A stretch of DNA of 64,000 bases from Excoecaria cochinchinensis (taxonomy: Eukaryota > Streptophyta > Magnoliopsida > Malpighiales > Euphorbiaceae): contig CANTUQ010000119.1 in assembly GCA_947683425.1 (NCBI GenBank), positions 6,783,001-6,847,000 on the forward strand. The letters run 5' to 3'. Position numbers and translations under genes: made by a program. The notes beneath the pieces were generated by a model. It made no database searches. It was not told where the DNA came from and saw only the letters and a program-made list of their open reading frames with translations. Positions 22,637 through 33,395 of the stretch are shown here, piece by piece (positions within the stretch are counted from its first letter, which is position 1; every line of letters starts with the position of its first letter).

Positions 22637-24025
22637 CTAAGTCCTGCTGCTGCTCTCGCCGACCAGATGCTTGAGCCCTCGTGTCCTGTTATCAGATGCT
22701 GGACTAAGGATCCACTTCTTGTACTCGCTATTTGAAGACACAAAATGGTTACCGAACCTCGGGATAACAGTCTTCACCGGCAGTTTGCCCCATAGCTCAT
22801 GATACCGAGAAGCAAACGCAGCCGAGAGAGCTCCTCCACGGAAAGATAAGGGAACCCTCACTACATCCTGGGTCATCCCGAGCTGACACGTACATCGAGA
22901 AGTGATGCAGAAGGTGGCTCGACGGAGCCCACAGAGGGGAACACACCACGATAGCCCATCAATGACCACATGAGACAGTGGGAGCCATGTAGATGTGAAA
23001 CTGATGTCATCATCTGACAGCTCGCCAAATCTGGTAATGCCTTCACCAGTAGTGGCACACCCATGCAATCGTCGACGCGGAAGGAAGTGGCTCGGCGAGT
23101 ACTGTGGGGTAACTCGAGGAGGTGGCTCGGACAGCATCCTCAGTTTCTCTTGCAGCTAGATCTGAAAAAAAATAATAAAAATAATAAAATAAAAAAAAAT
23201 AAAAAAAATAATAAAATAAAAAAAAGAGAAAAAAAAAGAAGAAAAAAAAATTAAAAAAAAAGCCGCTGGATTAAGTAGGGTTTACTTCAGGCAAAAATAA
23301 GGCACAGGGTTGTGTGAAAATCCGAAAGGACGCACCTCCCGCTAAGAAAAGTTAGTGTGAAAATCCATAAGGGATGCACTACCTTTAAAATAATGACATA
23401 CCTGGAGCAATAAGGGGCTGCCGGTAAAGGTTGTAGTGGATCCAGAGCTCACAGCGTCCAAGCCCATAATGGTTTCAGCCAGAATGAGTAGTAAGGGTGA
23501 TAATCCCAGATGAAAGTCGCTCAGGATTCCGAACAAGCGAGGATCACCTGTCAAACCCCCTAGAACAACAGTGAGGAAGTTCACCATGCAAAACAAGAAT
23601 ATGATGCTTACCCGGTAGGTGGGGATGTCAGTGAACTGATCCAGAGCCTCGATCAGTGGCCCCAGAGCAAAGGAAGAGCCCGGAGGAATCAGCCGGGCGG
23701 CCTCAGAAGAAGGTATGCCAAGAGCCATAGCTGTGTTTCGAGTCTGAAATAGGCCGCAGCGGGGGACGCAAGGCAGAGCGCTAGGAGGGAACCAGACTCC
23801 AAGAATGGTAGCTAACTCTTCAGGCAAAGGGCACAGTTCCTGATAGGTGAACCGGAAGACGTGGAACCGGGGGTTCCAGAAGTGGGTCACCGCCAGAAGG
23901 TGGTTCTGATCTACTTTGACCCAGCACAGGTATTTCAGCCCAGACAGAGAAGGAAGGGCGCCTTCTTCCCAAGTGAGTTTGTCATCTAAGATACGGTGCA
24001 TCCTTTGGGCTAGAGAGGAAGACAT
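22637..24025 (-). pseudogene. T3 antisense extra gene (DUF7745/plant-mobile-domain-like), two exons
   Basis: Exon 1 runs 24025-23402 (ATG, MSSSLAQRMH..., 208 codons) and ends LLLQ with CAG|GTATGT, a consensus 5' splice site. The intron (23401-23162, 240 bp) ends with a long pyrimidine tract and TTTTTTTTCAG. Exon 2 (23161-22637) continues in phase and ends SSSRT. The joined protein is about 382 residues. The FWNPRFHVFRF...QELCPLPEEL block (residues 49-71) resembles the N-terminal part of plant DUF7745/plant-mobile-domain proteins, and exon 2 begins in the style of LQ(I)xLxEKLRML. One in-frame TAG (23158-23156) at exon 2 codon 2 sits where the family has Trp, a G-to-A change; this likely inactivates it. 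Antisense extra ORFs between integrase and 3' LTR are known in the Tat lineage. Function unknown; domain assignment moderate. Confidence 0.7.
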
Positions 24026-24290
24026 GCTAAGAAAGATGAAAGGCTCAAGATGTTGGAAAATGAAGAGACAAAAGAGGAGCAAAATTTTGTAAGAAATTAT
24101 AGGGAAGTGTCACCGACGGCCTACCCGCCTCTCCTAAGAGACGGCCTGCCCGTCGGTAGAGATCCACCTGGCAGACGCATACGTCAGCATTACATTCATC
24201 ACTCGCATTTATTGAGAGACAGACGGCCAGCCCGTCGATCATTTCTGCAGACGCCCAGCCCGTCAGTCACGAAATTCTATATAAGGGCGA
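24026..24290. promoter_or_regulatory. Divergent promoter between antisense and sense extra genes of T3
   Basis: Toward plus, TATATAAG lies at 24278-24285. Toward minus, a weaker TATA-like CTATAATTT lies at 24095-24103, about 70 bp before the antisense ATG. The roughly 180 bp between them hold GC-rich inverted repeats: ACCGACGG (24112-24119) with CCGTCGGT (24150-24157), GACGG-CCAGC-CCGTC (24222-24236), and GACG...CGTC (24250-24264). The same motifs precede the TATA boxes of LTR1 and LTR3. A shared regulatory site is inferred. Confidence 0.55.
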
Positions 24291-25190
24291 GTGACAGACA
24301 GTGCAGCGCCTGCTGCTATCCCTTTCATTTTCTCTCTCAAACGGTTTTTTTTGCTTTTTTTAGTGTTTTTCAAGCATTTCTTCTTTTATCGCGATTTCTT
24401 CATATTTTCGCATTCTCTACTCACTGGGTGCTTGGACATTCACATTTCTTCAGTTTTCTACACTTCTCGCGACTACAAGTAAGTAAATAACTACTTTTTT
24501 TGAATTAATTTAATTTATTTCTTCATTTCTTCTTCCTCTAACCTTAGAGATGGTTAGGATGCTTTAGATGCCTTAAAAATTAGGGAAAATGCTGCCCATT
24601 TTCTTTTTAGTGCAATTAAATCTGAACCTTTGCATGATCACATAGAAACAGAATTTTTCTATAACTTTGTTGCTTTAGAATTACAGTTTCTAGCGCACTA
24701 TTCTGTGCATATATTGCTTTTGGGGCCTGAGGCTGTTATTTTTTGTGTGTTGTTGGGGGCACACTCTTGCCGGGGTGCGTCCCATTTACATGCATATATT
24801 GTTGTTGAGGCCTGAGGCCTAATTTGATGCCTTTTTATGCAGGAGGTTGGGCATACCCTTGCCGAGGTGCTGCCCAAATTTTTATTATTTATTCTACAAT
24901 TGAATATTTTTGTGTATAATGCGTGCCTTGGGGCCTAGGGAGCCCATTTTTATTCGCTTTAAAAGTTTCCATGCTAATTGCATGTTTCTTTTGCTTTGAT
25001 ATGTGCAAGGCATGTTGGGCAACTACCTTTGACAGGACGTTCGCCCCTTTTTATTTATTATCAGTTTTTCATCTTGTTTTCGGGCCGCCATTGCCCTGGT
25101 GAGGCCTAAATGGGCCTTCACCTCGAAAATAAGTCTAATAATACTTGTTTCATCAAATTTTCGCGATCTAATTTTTTTCTCCTTTGCAGG
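24291..25190 (+). other. Leader exon and intron of the sense extra gene
   Basis: Downstream of the TATA box, a non-coding exon runs to ACTACAA|GTAAGT (donor 24479-24480). The intron is about 711 bp and ends TTCTCCTTTGCAG (25189), one base before ATGCCTCC. The intron holds a degenerate repeated phrase (GGGGCCTGAGGC, CTTGCCGAGGTGC at 24720-24880). Short ORFs here are not genes. Confidence 0.5.
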
Positions 25191-25241
25191 ATGCCTCCTA
25201 GACGCAGAGCACCGCAGGCCCAGCTGAGGTCGTAGTTCCGG

Positions 25242-25246
25242 GTTGG
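25242..25246. repeat. Target-site duplication of T4 (left GTTGG; right copy 36294-36298)
   Basis: GTTGG lies directly left of the T4 LTR start TGTGACGC and again directly right of the other LTR end at 36293. The 5-bp perfect match fixes both borders of T4 and shows it moved as one unit. Confidence 0.95.
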
Positions 25247-28181
25247 TGTGACGCGCGCCGGATCCCCGCGGCCGCCCGCTCGACCGCCCGCACGTGGGCG
25301 ATCGGGGCATTTGTGGGTCCGTCAACAGCTTGCGATAAATCGCAAGTGCGTCTATGTTGGGCAACAAGGAGGTTTCATGGAGTCGCCACCCAATAGAACA
25401 TTGGGAAAGTTTCTCTCGCCTCGGAGAGCCTAAGACTTGCGCATTTTATCCATATTGGGCCATGAGGCCTAGGATTAACGTCTAAGTCTCGTGACACAAA
25501 AGGTGTCTTGGAGGATAACCTCTAGCCTCTTGAGCCCAAAGACCAGAGCAGGGTTCGGGACTTCTCATTTATTCGTACTTTGATTAATATTATAATTAAG
25601 TTTTAAATTCATTGTTTCATCCACTTTCCACACAATGCAATTTAAATTAAAGGCGCAATCATTCATATCAAAAGCGGTAAATGTAAGCAAAATCCAAAAT
25701 AAAGCATTCCAAAAATGAATTACAATAACACTAGGAGCGGAATACAACTCCCATTTATAAAAGTGAAATACATGCATAAAACGGGTTATTCATTAATAGT
25801 GAGAACATTGGTCCTCGCATGCATATTTATTATGAAACAGTTTTGATGTGATGATTTATTTGGGTATGAAAAACTAGGACATCGGTCCCCTTTTATTTAG
25901 AAAAAAAAACCAAGTTAATTAATAGAAACGTTTTTGTGATTTTCTTTTTAGCGTGCCTAAATGAAGAATTTTACAAGAAAATTATATGGCAAAATTAAAT
26001 AAAATATTACAAATAAAGAAAATAAATATGTGAACCAAACGAGCCTTTTTGGACCTCCCGATGTGCTCGCAAAAAACGCCCAAGCGAAAAATGAGTTTAG
26101 ACATAAAAACAAAATACAAATAAAATAATGTTAGTGATTAAATCAATTAAACATACAAAATGATGAATAACAAATTAAAATAAAATAAGATGATATGAAA
26201 AGAATGATAATGGAATCAAAAATATTAACAAACCAAAATAAGATGAGAAACAATGCATTATGTATGACAAATAATTAAATAATGTGATGAAAATAAAATA
26301 AAACATGTTAATTATATAATACATGTAAAAATATGAACATGATGAAAATAATGATGAAGAAAATAAACGAATCAAAGAATATATAAAATGATAAAGAAAA
26401 GAATAATAAATGAAAACAATTAAAGAATGATGAAAACAATTAAATGGAACAATATGATTAATTAAATATGTTCACAAATGATATAAACCATTTACATGGC
26501 AAAAAGATCAATGAAAATGAATCTATTAATTACATGTTAAAAATAATAATGAATTAAAGTGAAATAAATTAATTACATGTTAAAAATTAATAAACAATCA
26601 ATATTTATGTGAATAAAAATCATATCATGTATAAACAATTAAATGGAACAAATATAAAATCAATACAACAAATTGAATAGATTAAAACAATAAATAGATC
26701 AATAAAAACAATACAATATACATGAATAAATTAAATAAAATAGAATAGGAATTGAAATGGAACCAAGAATATTTACCCTAAGAATATTGGATTTGATGAA
26801 GGAAAAGTGATGATTGATTTCTTTATTTGATGATTCACAATATTAGAGTGAAATATGATGTAAGTGTTGGAATTTTATTCCAAGGAACATAAAAAAATGA
26901 TCAAGAATTCTTTAAGAACAAAGAATTGATACCTTTGCCTAAAGAAATGATTTTGATCAAAAAAAAGTTTTATTGATTAAAATAAAGAAAAATTGATTGA
27001 AGTTTTATCAAATAAAAATTAGATTTTGATGACAAACAATGATTTTATTTGTCTCAAAATCAATTTTTTATCAAAAAAAGATTCAAAACAAAATCAATGA
27101 AAAAAGTTTTATTGAACACAAAATAAAAGGTTAAAAATAATTTTGAGAACAAATAATTATTCTATTTGTCTCAAAAATTAAATCAAACAACAAAACTTCC
27201 TCTAAAAAATATGTTTAGAAGAAATTATGTTTAAAAAAAAGAATGAAACAATTGATTTTCTTTTTGATTTTTGGTTGGGGAATAAATCTGGAATTTTTGG
27301 TGGAAGAAGAAGATGAAGATGAAGAGAAAAATCTGGTCTAAAAAAATGTGGAGAGGAGGAGGGCTCTTTTGATTTCATCATAAAGTATTTATAGGATAAA
27401 ATAGGTTACCCTAATTTAATTAAGGAAAAAACCTATTTTAACACAAAATTATTTTTATTTTTAATGATAAAATCAAGTTTTATTATTTAATTACCTAAAA
27501 AAATATTTTAGAATTTAATTTGAAGTCAAAAACCCCAAAAAAATGGGATAAAAAACGGATTTTTGGGTGAAAAAATCGGAAAAAAGGCTGAAAAAGAGGA
27601 AAAGGGTATCAGACCCTGTACCGACGGCCAGGAGGCCGTCGCTACAAGGGACACCGCCCGTCGCTATAGAGCGACGGGCACTCACACGGCGAGCAGGCGG
27701 GCTTCCGCGCGAAGCTCGGTTGGGAATCGCGCGCAAAGGCGCGCGGTGCGGCGCGCAGCGCGCAACGCTGCGCGTCGCTCTTTAGCGACGCGCGGCATTG
27801 GCAACGCCGCGCGTCGCCAAATCGCGCCCAGCGCGCTGGGCGCCTGGGCGTCGGCGTGCTGGGCGCCTGGCGCCTGCGCGCTGGGCGCCAGCGCGCCTGC
27901 GCGCTGCCGCGCCCGACACTCGCGGTCCGAAAAAATTTTATTTTTTATTTTTTTATTTTTTTTTCTATTTTTTAAATTTTAAATTGACTAAAAAAACCAT
28001 AATTTTAAGCCCCCATTTTTCAAAATTAATTTTTTAAATATTTTTTTATCATTTTCTAATTTTTCACTCTAAAATGCAAATTTGACGAGAAAATCATCAC
28101 TTTTAACCTTTTAAGCCTGTGAAGGCAATTATCATCATTGGGTAACTTCGACCTAGGCTGACTCAGGACCCGGTGTCTACA
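25247..28181 (-). repeat. T4 3' LTR (left), 2935 bp
   Basis: Plus strand TGTGACGCGCGCC...GTGTCTACA; sense TGTAGACACCGGGTCC...GCGTCACA. 25247-25900 matches the conserved LTR ends of T1-T3 (GGTGGCGACTCC-like block, hairpin GAGAAC...GTCCTC at 25801-25816). 26000-27600 is extremely AT-rich. A GC island lies at 27613-27935. A sense TATA box (CCTATAAATACTT) is at about 27383-27395. No genes. Confidence 0.92.
27613..27935 (-). repeat. GC-rich palindrome island in T4 LTR
   Basis: Set in very AT-rich DNA, this stretch is dominated by GC hairpins: GCCCGTCGCT-ATAG-AGCGACGGGC (27656-27679), GCGCGTCGCT-CTTT-AGCGACGCGC (27770-27793) and GCGACGCGCGGC with GCCGCGCGTCGC (27785-27817), followed by repeats of GCGCTGGGCGCC. 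The second and third share one arm, so they cannot form together. The island lies upstream of the TATA box in sense orientation. The right LTR has a shorter version (35755-36045). ORFs here are by-products of GC content. Confidence 0.75.
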
Positions 28182-28199
28182 GTTGCCCCCAGTTTAGGG
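28182..28199 (-). other. T4 polypurine tract
   Basis: Sense CCCCTAAACTGGGGGCAAC directly before the LTR start TGTAGACACC; same form as in T1, T2 and T3. Confidence 0.85.
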
Positions 28200-28349
28200 G
28201 AATCTAGTACACTAGTGTCTAGGTGAGCCTAAACTCAAAGAAGAAAAGGAAAGAGACGCGTACCTGAGTCGGCCGTCTTTCCGAACTGGAGAATTCTGAG
28301 ATGGTGGTATGTTTTCGTTTGTTGAAGTGGTGCTATCTGTGAGCCCTTC

Positions 28350-29010
28350 GGTTGATTGCCCCTTGAGAGGTCTTCGGTTCATCGATCGTTTGCCCCCTGA
28401 GAGGTCTTCAGTTCATTGATTATTTGCCCCCTGAGAGGTCTTCAGTTCATTGATTGTTTGCCCCCTGAGAGGTCTTCGATTCATTGCCCCCTGAGAGGTC
28501 TTCAGTTTGCTGCTCCCTGAGAAGTCTTCGGTTCATCGATCGTTTGCCCCCTGAGAGGTCTTCAGTTTGCTGCTCCCTGAGAAGTCTTCGATTTTCTGCT
28601 CCCTGAGAAGTCTTCGGTTTGCTGCTTCCTGAGAAGTCTTCGATTTTCTGCTCCCTGAGAAGTCTTCGGTTTGCTGCTCCCTGAGAAGTCTTCGGTTTGC
28701 TGATCGTCTGCCCCCTGAGAGGTCTTCGGTTTGCTGCTCCCTGAGAAGTCTTCGATTTTCTGCTCCCTGAGAAGTCTTCGGTTTGCTGCTCCCTGAGAAG
28801 TCTTTGATTTGCTGCTCCCTGAGAAGTCTTTGATTTGCTGCTCCCTGAGAAGTCTTTGATTTTCTGCTCCCTGAGAAGTCTTTGATTTACTGCTCCCTGA
28901 GAAGTCTTTGATTTACTGCTCCCTGAGAAGTTTTTGGTTGATTACCCCCTGAGAGGTCTTTGATTTATTACTCCCTGAGAAGTCTTTGGTTGATTGCCCC
29001 CCGAGAGGTC
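28350..29010 (-). repeat. Tandem repeat, unit about 26 bp, roughly two dozen copies
   Basis: The unit reads, on plus, TTTGCTGCTCCCTGAGAAGT plus CTTCGG. Variants have GCCCCCTGAGAGGTC, and some copies include an extra CGATCGT stretch. The early copies (28350-28500) are of the CCCCCTGAGAGGTCTTCAG type, the later ones mostly GCTCCCTGAGAAGTC. It lies in the 3' untranslated region before the LTR, the same place as the 73-bp array in T1, but with an unrelated sequence. Confidence 0.9.
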
Positions 29011-31058
29011 TTCGGATGGTGCTTGGATTGATGATTAAGCTGGTATGTGGATTGATGATTTGATCGATGTCTGGATCGATGAATGAGTTGAGGCTTGGAT
29101 TGATGATTTGACCGATGTCATCACTCGGCTTTTGTCGGTATCCGCCTCAAGTCTCTCTTTCTGCAAAATAAGGAAACTAAACTATGCAAAAATGGTGAGC
29201 ATGCAAGTGAAATGCATGAGTAATGCAGGAATGCAGGATAAAAATTCATCTATGTGAACTTGAAGATGATGCCGGGCTAGCTGCGATTTGCGATATAATT
29301 GATGCCTTTTGAGCTGCTTTTGAATTTCATGCCCTTTGGGATTGTGAGATTCTCACCTAGTACCTGTAGTCATTAATTGAAGGTAGTGCGTCCCTTGTGG
29401 ATTTTCACACTAGCTTTTCTTAGTGGGAGATGCGTCCTTTGTGGATTTTCACATAACCCTGTGCCTTATTTTTTTGCCTGGAATGGACCCAACCCAATCC
29501 AGCGGCTTTTCTCTTTCTTCTTTTTTTGAAGGACAGACTGCCTGTTTTCAGGTTTTCACCCTATCCTTTTGCCTAGTTTTTGCTTAGAGCGCCAGTTAAG
29601 GTTTTCACTCTAACGGCTTTTTTTTTTTTTTTTGAAGAGTGCTGAAGTTGTTGGCAAGAATCTTTAGGGAGTCTTAGGACATGGTTGCATGAGCTTGATT
29701 TTGCACATCTGATAACAGGATGAATCGGCTGAAGCGCTTGAGCGGTGGACAGTAAGCGACTTCGGTCACACAAAGAGAACTGCTCTGATCACATCATTGC
29801 AGAAATGCATGTGTTTCAATTTGATTTCATTAAGCATGATCATTATTTGTCATTAGTTTCAAAAAAATACAAGACCTCAGCTAACCTCGGGTTAGATCTT
29901 GAAAGCATCAAACTCCTGTTATCAATCAGCCTTCTCGGGTTTTATGATTGAAGATTTTCTCTCAATTTTTTTTTAATGTGAATTCTAGAAGCAATGTTAG
30001 AGACGAGACTTAACTCGAATGCATAAATGCACTCATGGCTTCTCGCTTGAAGCTCAAGAAACACCATAGGCCTCTTCTTACGTACCAAACCTTTTAGGAG
30101 GTCATCTCTGCTAATTGGATAAGACTGAACCCAGAATCAAAAGGTCTTACTTTGGTTGTAATGTTAGGCTTGGGTAAATGGCTGTCAAAGGAGGATCAGG
30201 TTGCTAGAGAAAAATGGCCGCGATATTTTCTCGACCGATGGATGAACCATTCTCAGCTCAGTTGTATATACAAAGGTATTCTTGAATTTGGGCTCGGTAA
30301 CATTTCAGCTCCTTGAGATCAGAATAACAATAAAAGGGTAATTATTGAAACTAGTCAATTGGTTACTATTTTGAGGTCTTTTGTTTTTTTTTTTTTTCAA
30401 AGTGTAAACTCGCCCTTACCAAGGCAATTTCGATAACCCACGAAGAAATTGTTAATTGTCAAAACGTTCATCCATCCTTTTTAGAGCGGCCACTCTTCTA
30501 AGGGGAAGCCAAAATCATTTTAGGCGAGGGGATAGTTTTAATGTGTGTAACAACAAAATTGGTACGCATTCAGCATACCTTCATAAAGGCTCAATGGGCT
30601 AGCAAGCGATTGTGAAGTAAGGGTAGGAAATGGTCATTTAGAGAGCTATACAAAGAAATAGTGCCTAAATCATTTTCTAGGTTCCGTCTTATCCAGAGGT
30701 CGCTTTGACGGGTAATCATAAAGGTTCTAGTGCTCTTAGTGAGTTTCCATCCAGTCCCCTAATTGCAACTAGTTTTTTTTTTTTTTTAATTTCTCTCTCT
30801 ACAGGAGCTATGTTAGATGCTATCAAAATTTTCTTTGGATTCCCCAAAGTTTCCGAGATTAACTGCAGTCATATTATTTGAATTAATGCCAAAGTTAATT
30901 TGTTATGATCATGCGAAATGAAATCAATAGAAACATTATTCAAATAAGCAAAAAATTGTTCTCTTTATTACAAATAGAAAATTGTAATATAAAAAGTTCC
31001 AGAAATGAAAAGATTCCAGCATCTAAAAGCAATATCACTAGTGGGCCACAGGACACGA
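29011..31058 (-). other. T4 3' untranslated region, no gene
   Basis: Contains GGATTGATGATT repeats (29030-29110), a segment homologous to the T3 antisense-gene intron area (29370-29510 matches 23260-23370 in the other orientation: AGTGCGTCCCTTGTGG, CCAGCGGCTTTT), and homopolymer T runs at about 29622, 30385 and 30772. The intron match suggests T4 descends from an element that had the antisense gene and lost it. No coding potential of note. Confidence 0.6.
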
Positions 31059-32465
31059 TCATGTTCGCGGTGGAGGGACTGCGTTGTAGCCTGCCTTTTT
31101 CTTCTTTTCTCTCTTCTCAGGATCTGTGATCTGATTGGTGTCAATGAGATCCTGGAACTTGTTTCTCAGAATACGGCAATGGTCAGTCAAATGGCCGGTG
31201 TGCTGGTGGTAAGCGCAGTACTGATCACCTCTATGTCCCGGCTGTCCCTGACTCAAGGCTGGTCTGGGTGGCAAAGGTTGCAACTTGCCTTCTTTCATTA
31301 GTTTTTCCAGTACCCAAGATAGAGAGCGGCCTAAGTTGGAGTAGTATCTTTGACCCTGCCCAACTCCAGTAGCTGAGACCTCTGCCATCCTACTGTTTCT
31401 GCTGTTGCTGCCCCCGGCACCTCCTGATTTGAATCCCGACTGGTTCCCATAGCCTTTCCCAGCAAAGTTATTTTGGCTTGCTTTCTTTGCCAGGTAAGCC
31501 GCCTCAGCTTCTATAGCGATATCCTTAAGCGACTCCCAGTCCTTGAGCCCCTTAAAACTGAGCAAGTCCCTTAAGTAAGGGCATGAGTTTCTGATAAATA
31601 GCCTGATCTGGTCTGCGGTGTCAGGCTTCCTCTTCATCTCCATGACCCTGTTTCTCCATCTTGTAAGGTACTCATGGAATGACTCATCATTCTTCTGCTG
31701 TAGAAGCTCGAGGTCTTTTAGGGTGACCTCCATCCTGGTGCTGCAGTCGTACTGCTTCATGAATTATTCGGTCAAAAGGTCCCAGTCCTCTTTGGACCTC
31801 CTATCCAACCCGTGGTACCAGTCAACTGCCGGGCCCACCATACTAAGGCAGAAATATTCCACCTTCTGCTTCTTGCTCAGCCCTGTGCCTTTCATGACCA
31901 AGGTGTACTGCTTGATGTGGGCGGATGGGTCAGAGGTGCCATCAAACTTCGGAAGCTCGGGCATCTTGAATCTTTGGGGCAGCAGCTCTTCATCCCCTAG
32001 ATCTCTGTCTTCTGGGTTGATCCCCTTGCCTACTGACAGCATGCGGGTGATAGCTTCGATCTGTTGTCTCATACCTCTTAGAGCTTCATCCTCTACTCTG
32101 GGTGCTCTGGGCCTTGCAGCTTGGTGGACTATCGGCACCACTTCTTCTTCCTCCTCCATTAGGAAATCATCATTGGGATTGTGAATCCTTTCCCCTCTTG
32201 GCTCGATGGGTGCGGCAGCTCTGTGCTCATTGTTGGGTTGGCGAGCAGCAGCTCCAACGAAGGGAGCCTCCCCACCAGCAGGTGGTTCGGCTTGCCCCCG
32301 AGGAGGGGCTGCTTGTGGCTGTAGAGCAGCAGGTGGTTGTGGGGCAGCAGGTGGATGGGCAATCCTTTCAGCCATGGCACCCATCATTTCCATCATTCTT
32401 CGTTCGAAGTCCTCTAGCCTCCTAGCTAGGTCTTGAGTGGTCAAAACTCCAGGTTCTTCTGCCAT
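31059..32465 (-). pseudogene. gag: T4 gag
   Basis: Starts at ATG 32465 (MAEEPGVLTTQDLARRLEDF), the only ATG that fits the gag start. About 469 codons with one in-frame TAA (31766-31764, LTE*FMKQYD; T3 has Glu). An N-terminal coiled stretch and Pro/Ala/Gln-rich region are followed by the gag core (MPELPKFDGTSDPSAHIKQY, YHGLDRRSKEDWDLL, ESFHEYLTRWRNRVMEMKRK) and a zinc motif, YCAYHQHTGHLTDHC (C-x2-H...H...C, Tat type). It ends NAVPPPRT. An alternative longer frame opens upstream to 32771. A splice-like TTTTTTCAG|CCATCATAGAT lies near 32604-32623, and residues after it (IID...TR...RL(V/I)R...SEL) are also readable in T3, so coding may extend upstream through a spliced leader. Confidence 0.8.
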
Positions 32466-33395
32466 TGATGATTCAAGAGAGGATTCACTGATTGATGAGA
32501 ATGACTCAGAATCCCAGTCAGACACTAGTTCCGGTAACTCAAAGAGCAGATTTGTCCTTACTAGCCGACCGTCGGAACCTCTAGTCCACTTAGATGAATC
32601 TATGATGGCTGAAAAAATTAGATTGTTAGGATGATGCATGAATGACATATACAATGCATGATAGTGAGCTATGCAACATTTACAATCACATGCAAACAAG
32701 TAGATCCTTCCAACCTTATTACTCCCACACACGAGGTAATGCGGTCTCTTTCCTAGGTGGGCTTGATCCATGGGTTAGCGGGGAACCCAATGGATGCGTA
32801 TAGTGCTCGGTGGAAAACCGGCATCATAACATCTCTTATCTAATGTGCAAGCACATGGGTTATGATCGTTATGTATTTAGGCAGCCCGAACAAGTTGACA
32901 TGGGCCTATCGGGGCATGAAAGCCTTTGATTAGGTGACCAATCAGATTATTTGGGTTTGTCCAATACATAATGATCCATATAGCAAGCAAGGTATTACGG
33001 TTCATACCACCTAAGGGAAGTATCTATTTCCATTACATGAGCTTTGGTCAAAGGGTGGTGTTACTTTAGGGCTACCCAAGCATGATCCCTGGCGACGGGT
33101 CTAGCTCATCACGAGCGTAACGACAGATCGGGTCACCATTTAATATACCATGACGGTACGAGGCTTGGGCTGGTGATTATCCTTAACACTTCCCTAAATT
33201 GAGTGAAAATAGGGTCGTGCTTCGGGAACGCACCGGGGCTAAAAGAGGGACCAAACTAGCATAGATCTAAGGCTCTAATGAGATGTAATGCAGTTTTGAA
33301 AGAAGATGAAATTTTTAAATTAAAACTCAATTATGATTTTTAATCAAGGTACTTTCGAATCGAAGTCTCGAGTATGTCCCCAGTGGAGTCGCCAC
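32466..33395 (-). other. T4 leader with primer-binding site (33378-33395)
   Basis: In sense orientation the LTR end CGTCACA is followed after one base by TGGCGACTCCACTGGGG, a PBS of the form found in Tat/Ogre elements (probably tRNA-Arg; not verified). The remaining 900 bp are non-coding, with a possible 3' splice site near 32613. The 5' splice site was not identified. Confidence 0.75.

Noticed and set aside
23063..23254. Lys/Asn-rich ORF
   Set aside because: It reads the A-rich side of the antisense-gene intron (its pyrimidine tract).
27563..27982. Arg/Ala-rich ORFs in the GC island (also 35702-36087)
   Set aside because: Open in several frames on both strands because of GC content; no domain, and the two LTR copies differ by frameshifting gaps.
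28350..29010. CRISPR-like array (regular short repeats)
   Set aside because: The repeats are head-to-tail without unique spacers, in a plant retrotransposon 3' region. It is an ordinary tandem repeat.
31618..32436. Plus-strand ORFs of 60-190 codons within T4
   Set aside because: They are complementary-strand shadows of the T4 gag gene.
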